Source of the DNA: Gammaproteobacteria bacterium
GTDB lineage: Bacteria; Pseudomonadota; Gammaproteobacteria; Xanthomonadales; Xanthomonadaceae
Reading direction: 5' to 3'
DNA: 5,212 nt
Assembly (NCBI GenBank): GCA_024642445.1
Contig: JAHEBG010000107.1
Location: 1-5,212, forward strand
The notes under the pieces are model-generated. The model made no database searches and was not told where the DNA came from. It saw nothing but the letters and a program-made list of their open reading frames with translations. The position numbers and the translations under genes are program-made. Of the stretch, positions 1 through 5,212 are shown piece after piece (positions within the stretch are counted from its first letter, which is position 1; each line of letters begins with the position of its first letter).

Positions 1-590
1 CCGGCCACATCATGCAATTCGCGTGAGATACGCAGCCGCTCCGAGTCGCGGACACTGGCATCCAGTAAGCTGCGGGTGCCCAGCAACTCGGCATTGATGG
101 CGGCCAATGCGTCGCGTGTGCTTTCGGCCGTAAAGGCATACCACGAGGTAATGGCGGCAAAACCCTGAAAGCTCATGTACATCAGGGTCATGACCAACGG
201 TGAGCTAAAACCCCAAATACGCGCATAAATGAAATACACGGCAATGTTGCAGGCAATGAAGATTCCGGCTGCCGCGCGTGTTGGCCACGATTGCGCTACC
301 TGGGCCATCACGATGATCAGCAATATCGGCAATGACCCGGCGCGCACTAGCAACATCAGCAGCAAGGCAATGAACAACTGTGCGAGTACCACACCGCGGT
401 TTTTTTTGGGCCAGATAAAAAAGGCGAGAAAGCCCAGATGCAAGGCCGCCAGAAGCGCGACGGGTGTTGGCGATGACAGCCAATCTGTCGTTGCCGGATT
501 TCCCCATAGCAATTCAAAGCCAATAGCGCCCCATGCCAGTAATCCGGCCAGGCTTAAGGGGTAGAGCAAGGTTTTCAGAAATTCGCGCAT
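1..590 (-). CDS. Sensor histidine kinase, NarL/DesK (HisKA_3) class, N-terminal part; 3' end outside window
   Basis: This is the first 196 residues of an inner-membrane two-component sensor kinase; the rest lies beyond base 1. Six hydrophobic segments are visible at about residues 12-29, 45-60, 67-82, 86-99, 106-124 and 132-152, with no sizeable periplasmic domain between them. A polar helix (about 155-182) follows and leads into the phosphoacceptor box ERLRISRELHD, whose His193 is the expected autophosphorylation site. This box is the hallmark of HisKA_3 kinases, which normally pair with LuxR/NarL-type response regulators. The ATPase domain, and probably the regulator gene, would lie beyond the window edge. 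The short loops suggest a signal sensed within or at the membrane, as in DesK; that is inference. The start at 590 puts about 11 residues before helix 1. An in-frame ATG at 635 would add 15 basic residues, and neither start has a strong Shine-Dalgarno sequence. Codons 62-64 contain a run of eight A. The frame stays open and hydrophobic on both sides, so the gene looks intact. Confidence 0.9.
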   Translation of the reverse strand, partial: MREFLKTLLYPLSLAGLLAWGAIGFELLWGNPATTDWLSSPTPVALLAALHLGFLAFFIWPKKNRGVVLAQLFIALLLMLLVRAGSLPILLIIVMAQVAQSWPTRAAAGIFIACNIAVYFIYARIWGFSSPLVMTLMYMSFQGFAAITSWYAFTAESTRDALAAINAELLGTRSLLDASVRDSERLRISRELHDVA

Positions 591-653
591 GGTCACAGCA
601 TGACGGTATTTTCCATTGCGCTCAAGGCGCTTCATGCAGAAAGTGACTTTCGG

Positions 654-682
654 CAGGTGCAATACATGACGCCCGGCACCTG
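654..682. repeat. Perfect 7-bp inverted repeat in divergent intergenic region, possible operator
   Basis: The arms CAGGTGC (654-660) and GCACCTG (676-682) are perfect reverse complements separated by 15 bases. Their centres are 22 bp apart, about two helical turns, a spacing that suits a dimeric regulator bound to one face of the DNA. The repeat sits in the 142-bp gap between the divergent kinase gene and the DUF2306-like gene, where promoters for both should lie. I see no convincing -35/-10 pair for either gene here. It is not followed by a T-run, so it does not look like a terminator. A chance 7-mer pair in a region of this size is quite possible, so the operator role is inference. Confidence 0.35.
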
Positions 683-732
683 AATGCTCAGATCTTGCAC
701 AGCACACTGTAAGCCTACTTCGGGAGCAAGCT

Positions 733-1434
733 ATGGAACATTACGACCTTGTAAAATGGATGCATGCCGGTGTTGGCGTTGTGGCATTGAGCACCTTTTG
801 GTTGTCTGGATTGACCCGTAAGGGCAGTGCCGTACATAAGGCCTCGGGCAAGCTCTACTTGTTGGCAATGGCTTTCATTTTGATCAGCGCTACGGTGATG
901 ATTGTTATGTTTTCCATTCGCCCAAAGCCGCCTGGCGATACATTCTTGAACTATTTGGCGGTCTTTCTGGGCTATCTGGTGGTTATTACCAGCAACAGTG
1001 TGTGGTGCAGCTGGCGTGCCATCCGCGATAAGCGCGATTGGCCGCGCTATACAGGTAATGTCTATAAGGCTCTGATGGTGTTGAACGGCCTGAGTGGTCT
1101 GGCTGTTGCCAGCATTGGTTTATTTGGCGGCACTCAGATGGCATTGATTTTTACAGCGTTTTCTTTAATTGGCATCACCGGTGCCGTGCGCATGTGGCGG
1201 TTCGCACGTCAGCCACCAACGGATCCGCGCTGGTGGCTGAAACAGCATTTCAGCGCAATGATCGGTAACGGCGTGGCAACCCATATTGCCTTCCTGTCCA
1301 TTGGCTTGCCGAAACTGATGCCGCAGTTGTCGGGGCCGGTATTGCAGAATATGGCTTGGCTGGGCCCGCTTACGATTTCGATTATTGCGGGCGTGTACTT
1401 GAAGCGTAAATACGCGGCGCCAGCAAGACAATAA
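733..1434 (+). CDS. Seven-helix membrane protein, DUF2306-like, function unknown
   Basis: The gene encodes a complete 233-residue integral membrane protein. Seven hydrophobic segments are visible at about residues 12-27, 42-62, 71-90, 113-132, 134-152, 175-192 and 207-223. Three histidine-containing stretches recall the DUF2306 family of predicted membrane proteins: HAGVG near His11, KGSAVHKASGKLY around His35, and KQHFSAM...ATH with His172 and His184. Such membrane-edge histidines could bind metal or haem, but nothing in the sequence proves it and the family has no firm function. The ATG start is supported by GGGAG at 722-726, six bases upstream. No in-frame ATG precedes it nearby. The gene is divergent from the sensor kinase and converges on ybbP, with 7 bp between the two stop codons and no visible terminator. 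The coding call is secure. The family assignment comes from memory of motifs and is moderate. Confidence 0.85.
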   Translation: MEHYDLVKWMHAGVGVVALSTFWLSGLTRKGSAVHKASGKLYLLAMAFILISATVMIVMFSIRPKPPGDTFLNYLAVFLGYLVVITSNSVWCSWRAIRDKRDWPRYTGNVYKALMVLNGLSGLAVASIGLFGGTQMALIFTAFSLIGITGAVRMWRFARQPPTDPRWWLKQHFSAMIGNGVATHIAFLSIGLPKLMPQLSGPVLQNMAWLGPLTISIIAGVYLKRKYAAPARQ

Positions 1435-1441
1435 GTTTCTC

Positions 1442-3937
1442 TTACTGGGCGCGCAATGTGGTCATCGGCGGCACACGCGTTACATGCCGTGCCGTCCATA
1501 GACCGGCCGCCAACGCCAGTGCCGTTCCGCCCATGACCCCGTATAACAGCAAGCCGGATTCAAAACGCCAGGGCAGTCCGAACACCTGTACGGTGATCAA
1601 GCCCGCCAACGTACTGGCGGCCAATGCCGCTACCAATCCGGCAAGCAGCCCCAGGCTGCCAAATTCCGTGGCTTGCGCCAAGCGTAATTGCCGCCTTGAA
1701 GCGCCAAGTACACGCATGACACCGGCTTCCTGCAAACGCTCATCCTGCGAAGCCTGTACGGCTGCTGCCAACACTAACAAGCCGGCCAGTAGCGAAAAAT
1801 AAAAGACTGCTTCCACTACCCGGCTCACCTGTGCAACCGTATTGCGTACCTGCAACAGCACGGCGTCGATGTCGATGATGGAAATGTTCGGGTAGGTGCG
1901 CACTAATCCATCCAGTGCACCGACTTTGCTCGCAGGGAGGTGCACGGCGGAAATATAGCTGGCGGAAAATCCGTTGAGTGCGCCGGGCGAAACCACCACG
2001 AAGAAGTTGGGTTTGAAGCTTTCCCATTCCACTTTACGCAAGCTGGTGATTTGCGCTTCCAGTACCGTGCCAGCCACATCAAAACGCACGCGGTCACCCA
2101 GTTTCCAAGCTAAGGCTTCAGCGAACCCTTCCTCTACCGAAATCTGCGCCGGGCCGGAATAATCCGCCGGCCAATAGGTGCCTTGCGTAAGGGTGTTATC
2201 TTTGCCAAATTCTGTGCTGGAAGACAGATTGAACTCACGCTCAGCCAAACGCCGGGCGCGATCTCCGGCTTCACCGAAATCGGCGGCGCGAACGGCTTTG
2301 CCGTTAACTGCGAGCAATCGCGCACGTACCATCGGGTACAGCGTTGGCTGTGCCAAACCTTGGGCCTTGGCATAGGCTGCCACGCCCGGCACCTGCTCGG
2401 ACTGCACGTTGATCACAAACCGGTTCGGTGCATCGGCCGGTAAGGTTTGTTGCCAACGGCCGAGCAGATCGGTGCGCACGAACAGCAGCAACAACAACGC
2501 CATCAGGCCTATGCCCAGTGCCGTAACCTGGGTAAGGGTCATGCTTTGATGGCGGCTCAAATTGGCCAAGCCGTAACGCCACGGGCCTTGCAGGCGCTTG
2601 CGTACGCGCTTCAACACAAACAGCAGAACAGCGGCGGTTCCGGCAAGCAGTGCTGCAGTGCCGGCAATGCCACCGAGCATGAGTGCGCCAAGTGTTGCCG
2701 AGCCGGCTTTCCACCAGAGCAATGCCGCCAGACCGCCTAAGCCCAGCAGTGTCACGCTCAAGGCACTGGCTTCGCGCAGCGGCACATCACGGCGCAATAC
2801 GCGCAATGCAGAAACCCTTCGCAAGGCCAATACCGGCGGTACCGCAAAGGCCGTTAACACAGTGAAACCCACAGCAAAGCCCGCCACTATGGAAGCGCCT
2901 CCGGCCGAGGGCAACACCACACCCAGCGCGCTGCCCAGCCATTGGCCCAGTACGAACTGAAGCGCCCAAGCCAGTGCCACGCCCAAGCCCGTGCCCAGCA
3001 GGCCAAGAAGGAGCAACTCACCCAGTTGGATAGAAACCAGCGTGGCTTGACTGGCACCCATGCAACGCATCAGTGCACTGGAATCCAAATGCCGCTGGCT
3101 GTGACGGCGTGCGGCCAATGCCACCGCCACCGCAGCCAGAATTAAGGAGACCAATGCCGCCAGCGATAAAAACCGATTGGCACGGTCAAGTGCCGAGCGG
3201 ATTTCCGGACGCGCATCGTCGGCAGTTTCCAGGCGTTGCCCGCGTTGCATTTGTGCGCGTTGCTGTTTGTTGAAACTTGCTACCGCAGATGGCGAACCGG
3301 CCACCACCATGCGGTATTGAATACGGCTGCCGGGTTGCACCAGACCACTGGCCGGAAGGTCGGCCATGGCCATCAGCACTTTCGGGGCTACGTTGAAATA
3401 ATCCAGCGCTGCATCCGGTTCACGTATTAAGAGTGCGCTTACCTTCAGCTGCAGTGCGCCCACACCCACACTATCGCCAATAGCCAACTGCAATTTGCGT
3501 GCGGCATCGGTTGAAAGCCATACGCTGCCGGCTTCCGGGCCACCACGCACATTTTCTACTGACGCACCGGGTTGCCGCTGGATTTCGAATCGCCCGCGTA
3601 ACGGAAAGGCCGTGTCCACGGCGCGGATCTGGGCCAAGCTCACGGCGTTTGCCGATTGCACCATGCTGGGAAAGGCGGCGGTCTGTGCCTGCGTCAGGCC
3701 AAGTCGGCCGACAAGTGCACTTACCGACGCCGGTATCGGCGTATCGGCGCGCAGCGCGGCATCGCCACCCAGCAATCGGTTGGCTTCCTGACGTAGACCG
3801 TATTCTGCACGCTCGGTGAGCATGCCCACAGCAGTGACCGCCATCACTGCCAACATCAGCGCCAATACCATTAGCTGTACTTCACCGGCGGCCATGTCCC
3901 GCCGGGTTTGTCGCCAGGCCAGCTTCCATCGGCTCAC
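1442..3937 (-). CDS. ybbP: ABC transporter permease YbbP (FtsX/MacB-like, type VII)
   Basis: This is the 831-residue membrane subunit of the YbbA-YbbP ABC complex, close to the usual length of about 800. Ten hydrophobic segments are visible: one at 20-40; three in the first FtsX unit (about 254-277, 303-332, 347-372); two central ones (391-410, 415-442); one at 466-487; and three in the second FtsX unit (about 708-729, 757-785, 797-815). Two large periplasmic domains lie between them (about 41-250 and 488-705). Each FtsX unit carries the expected cytoplasmic loop contacting the ATPase: LMRCMGAS (289-296) and VMRVLGAS (740-747). The stretch VEWESFKPNFFVV (636-648) is, as I recall, typical of YbbP. 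Members of this superfamily couple ATP hydrolysis to movement of periplasmic domains rather than moving solutes across the membrane. The start is GTG, overlapping the ybbA stop as GTGA with no Shine-Dalgarno sequence visible, so translation is probably coupled to ybbA. No frameshift or truncation is seen. Confidence 0.93.
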   Translation of the reverse strand: MSRWKLAWRQTRRDMAAGEVQLMVLALMLAVMAVTAVGMLTERAEYGLRQEANRLLGGDAALRADTPIPASVSALVGRLGLTQAQTAAFPSMVQSANAVSLAQIRAVDTAFPLRGRFEIQRQPGASVENVRGGPEAGSVWLSTDAARKLQLAIGDSVGVGALQLKVSALLIREPDAALDYFNVAPKVLMAMADLPASGLVQPGSRIQYRMVVAGSPSAVASFNKQQRAQMQRGQRLETADDARPEIRSALDRANRFLSLAALVSLILAAVAVALAARRHSQRHLDSSALMRCMGASQATLVSIQLGELLLLGLLGTGLGVALAWALQFVLGQWLGSALGVVLPSAGGASIVAGFAVGFTVLTAFAVPPVLALRRVSALRVLRRDVPLREASALSVTLLGLGGLAALLWWKAGSATLGALMLGGIAGTAALLAGTAAVLLFVLKRVRKRLQGPWRYGLANLSRHQSMTLTQVTALGIGLMALLLLLFVRTDLLGRWQQTLPADAPNRFVINVQSEQVPGVAAYAKAQGLAQPTLYPMVRARLLAVNGKAVRAADFGEAGDRARRLAEREFNLSSSTEFGKDNTLTQGTYWPADYSGPAQISVEEGFAEALAWKLGDRVRFDVAGTVLEAQITSLRKVEWESFKPNFFVVVSPGALNGFSASYISAVHLPASKVGALDGLVRTYPNISIIDIDAVLLQVRNTVAQVSRVVEAVFYFSLLAGLLVLAAAVQASQDERLQEAGVMRVLGASRRQLRLAQATEFGSLGLLAGLVAALAASTLAGLITVQVFGLPWRFESGLLLYGVMGGTALALAAGLWTARHVTRVPPMTTLRAQ

Positions 3938-4602
3938 GGTGCAATGCTGCCGGCATGCAGGCGTAACTGCTGGCTGCAGCGTGCCGCCAGGCGTTCATCA
4001 TGGGTGACCAATACCAAGGTGGTGCCGCGGTGGGCATTCAACTCGAACAGCAGATTGGCAATAGCATTGCCGGTATCGGTATCCAGATTGCCGGTAGGCT
4101 CATCGGCAAACAAAATGGCGGGATCCACCACGAAGGCGCGGGCAATCGCTACCCGTTGTTGCTCGCCACCCGATAATTGTTTCGGGTAATGGTGCAGGCG
4201 TTCGGCTAAACCGACTTTGCCCAGAATGCTACGTGCGGCGTCTTCCGCATCGGCATCGCCGCGCAGTTCCAACGGCAGCATCACGTTTTCCAGTGCGGTC
4301 AATGCCGGCAGCAATTGAAAGCTTTGGAACACGAAGCCCACCGATGCGCCGCGCAGCTTGGCACGGCCGTCTTCGTCCAGCGCATTGAGGTCGTTCCCAA
4401 GAATCTGCACGTGGCCTTCACTGGGCGTGTCCAATCCTGCCAGTAACGACAGCAGGGTGCTTTTGCCGGAGCCGGAAGCGCCCACAATGGCTAAGGTTTG
4501 TCCTTGTGCCAGCTCAAAGTTCACCCCGTGCAGAATTTGCAGTGCGTGGTCTGGAAGGCGGACCCGTTTGCCGAGATTTGTTACGCTGAGTGCTGTGCTC
4601 AT
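3934..4602 (-). CDS. ybbA: ABC transporter ATP-binding protein YbbA (LolD/MacB-like)
   Basis: This is the complete 222-residue cytoplasmic ATPase that powers YbbP. All catalytic motifs are present in order: Walker A GASGSGKST (41-49), Q-loop Gln93 in FVFQSFQLLP, signature LSGGEQQR (143-150), Walker B ILFADE with catalytic Glu168, D-loop GNLD (171-174) and H-loop His201 in VTHDE. Size and motif wording match the LolD/MacB/FtsE group, where a homodimer sits under FtsX-type permeases. Position upstream of ybbP and divergence from tesA identify it as YbbA rather than LolD. The ATG start has AGGA (complement of 4611-4614) eight bases upstream. A possible -10 box, TAAAAT, lies on the minus strand at 4640-4645 inside the tesA coding region. 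It lacks a good -35 partner, so the ybbA promoter is only tentative. The stop overlaps the ybbP GTG start, indicating one operon. Confidence 0.96.
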   Translation of the reverse strand: MSTALSVTNLGKRVRLPDHALQILHGVNFELAQGQTLAIVGASGSGKSTLLSLLAGLDTPSEGHVQILGNDLNALDEDGRAKLRGASVGFVFQSFQLLPALTALENVMLPLELRGDADAEDAARSILGKVGLAERLHHYPKQLSGGEQQRVAIARAFVVDPAILFADEPTGNLDTDTGNAIANLLFELNAHRGTTLVLVTHDERLAARCSQQLRLHAGSIAP

Positions 4603-4622
4603 GAAATTTTTCCTGGAGAGTC
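4603..4622. promoter_or_regulatory. 20-bp divergent gap with back-to-back ribosome binding sites of ybbA and tesA
   Basis: The whole space between the ybbA and tesA start codons is 20 bp. It contains the ybbA Shine-Dalgarno AGGA on the minus strand (complement of 4611-4614, eight bases before its ATG) and the tesA Shine-Dalgarno GGAGAG on the plus strand (4615-4620, close to the ATG at 4623). The two sites abut without a spare base. There is no room here for either promoter, so each gene's promoter must lie inside the other's coding region or further upstream, and the two transcripts probably overlap at their 5' ends. These sites are the main reason for the two chosen starts. Confidence 0.75.
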
Positions 4623-5212
4623 ATGCAAAACCGGATTCGATTTTACCTACATGCAGTCTGCCACAAGCCATATCAAGGTTTTGTGTGTCTGGCTGTGATG
4701 TTATTGGCGTTGTCGGGGCCGGGCTACGCCAAACAAACCGTATTGGTCATGGGCGATTCGCTGTCAGCGGCCTACAACCTGCCGGCCGAGCAGGGCTGGG
4801 TGGCGTTGACTGCAGCACGTATGAAAACCACACACCCCGGCTGGCGAGTGGTCAATGCTAGTGTTTCCGGTGAAACCACCGCCGGTGGTCTATCAAGGTT
4901 GCCGGCCGCCTTGAAACAGCACAAACCGGTATTGGTCATATTGGAACTGGGCGCCAATGACGGTTTGCGCGGCTTGCCGCTGTCGCAGACGCGCAGCAAT
5001 CTTCTGGCCATGGTTCGGCTTTCCAAAGCGCAGGGCGCAAAGGTGTTGATCATTGGCATACAGATGCCACCCAATTACGGCCCAGCCTATGCACAAGGTT
5101 TTGCCGCGATCTTCCCGGCATTGGCCAAACAGGAAAAAACCGCCTTATTGCCGTTTTTATTGCAACCGATTGCACTGGACCGCAGTTATTTCCTGCCTGA
5201 CCAATTGCACCC
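4623..5212 (+). CDS. tesA: TesA-type SGNH hydrolase (esterase/lysophospholipase I), 3' end outside window
   Basis: This is the first 196 residues of a periplasmic SGNH/GDSL hydrolase that cleaves acyl esters and thioesters such as lysophospholipids or acyl-CoA analogues. The catalytic blocks are all present: nucleophile Ser46 in GDSLS, oxyanion-hole Gly83 in VSGET, block III GAND with Asn112, and block V DQLH with Asp193 and His196. TesA-like stretches LELGANDGLRG and MPPNYGP support the subfamily. A signal peptide is visible: an n-region of about 19 residues, a hydrophobic core FVCLAVMLLAL (20-30) and a likely cut after GYA (Ala36). There is no lipobox cysteine, so it should be soluble in the periplasm. 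The n-region is longer than in typical TesA. The start at 4623 is backed by GGAGAG just upstream. The gene is divergent from ybbA. The window ends just after the catalytic His; probably only a short C-terminal helix is missing. Confidence 0.95.
   Translation, partial: MQNRIRFYLHAVCHKPYQGFVCLAVMLLALSGPGYAKQTVLVMGDSLSAAYNLPAEQGWVALTAARMKTTHPGWRVVNASVSGETTAGGLSRLPAALKQHKPVLVILELGANDGLRGLPLSQTRSNLLAMVRLSKAQGAKVLIIGIQMPPNYGPAYAQGFAAIFPALAKQEKTALLPFLLQPIALDRSYFLPDQLH

Noticed and set aside
205..507. Minus-strand open frame of 100 codons in another frame within the kinase gene
   Set aside because: It is the -1 frame of the kinase. Its product is hydrophilic and Cys/His-rich with no domain; considered only as a possible frameshift product.
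229..564. Plus-strand open frame of 111 codons
   Set aside because: It lies opposite the histidine kinase gene, which has clear membrane helices and the HisKA_3 box. The plus-strand product has no recognisable domain and no good ribosome site.
618..630. GCGC/GCGC mini-hairpin upstream of the kinase start
   Set aside because: The stem is 4 bp, GCGC is self-complementary and common in such DNA, and there is no associated T-run.
1432..1444. Small palindrome TAAG/CTTA containing both convergent stop codons
   Set aside because: The stem is only 4 bp and A/T-rich, with no T-run, too weak for a terminator. It arises simply from two facing TAA stops.
2304..2714. Minus-strand 136-codon frame inside ybbP
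   Set aside because: It is an out-of-frame shadow of ybbP, with an Arg/Cys/His-rich composition typical of shadow frames.
2598..2960. Plus-strand 120-codon frame opposite ybbP
   Set aside because: It is antisense to a well-supported permease, low in complexity (Ala, Pro, Ser, Thr) and has no domain.
4578..4607. TTGTTA ... TGAAAT, 18-bp spacing, as a tesA promoter
   Set aside because: Each box matches only about four of six positions, and transcription would start within the tesA ribosome binding site, which makes it unlikely.
4358..4861. Plus-strand 167-codon frame spanning the ybbA and tesA starts
   Set aside because: It is antisense to the Walker A and Q-loop region of ybbA and out of frame with tesA, both of which are supported by complete motif sets.

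Overview
The window looks like ordinary chromosomal DNA of a gammaproteobacterium. G+C is moderate, roughly the mid-50s percent by eye. The best evidence for the host group is the divergent arrangement tesA / ybbA-ybbP, familiar from Escherichia and Pseudomonas. I cannot name a genus. Five protein-coding genes fill almost all of the window, and the genes at both edges are cut off. I see no RNA genes, mobile elements, CRISPR arrays or long repeats.

Layout: (1) 1-590, minus strand: the N-terminal part of a six-helix membrane sensor histidine kinase of the NarL/DesK (HisKA_3) class, cut four residues after its phospho-accepting histidine. (2) 591-732: a divergent intergenic region holding a perfect 7-bp inverted repeat (arms 654-660 and 676-682). 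(3) 733-1434, plus strand: a seven-helix membrane protein resembling the DUF2306 family, of unknown function. (4) 1442-3937, minus strand: ybbP, a large FtsX/MacB-type ABC permease that converges on gene 3 with only 7 bp between the stop codons. (5) 3934-4602, minus strand: ybbA, its ATPase. It lies upstream of ybbP and is joined to it by a 4-base overlap with a GTG start. (6) 4623-5212, plus strand: tesA, a secreted SGNH esterase/lysophospholipase, divergent from ybbA across a 20-bp gap that contains both ribosome binding sites. It is cut just after its catalytic Asp/His pair.

How they work together: YbbA and YbbP should form one type VII (MacB/LolCDE-like) ABC complex in the inner membrane. 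TesA is the periplasmic hydrolase encoded beside it. Conserved linkage, and work I recall on a YbbAP-TesA complex, suggest the transporter extracts lipid-like or hydrophobic molecules from the membrane and TesA hydrolyses them. The kinase and the DUF2306-like gene form a separate divergent pair. A regulatory link between them is inference only.

I found no convincing new system. The points most worth a second look are the compact tesA/ybbA control region, the inverted repeat between the kinase and the DUF2306-like gene, and the possible pairing of those two genes.
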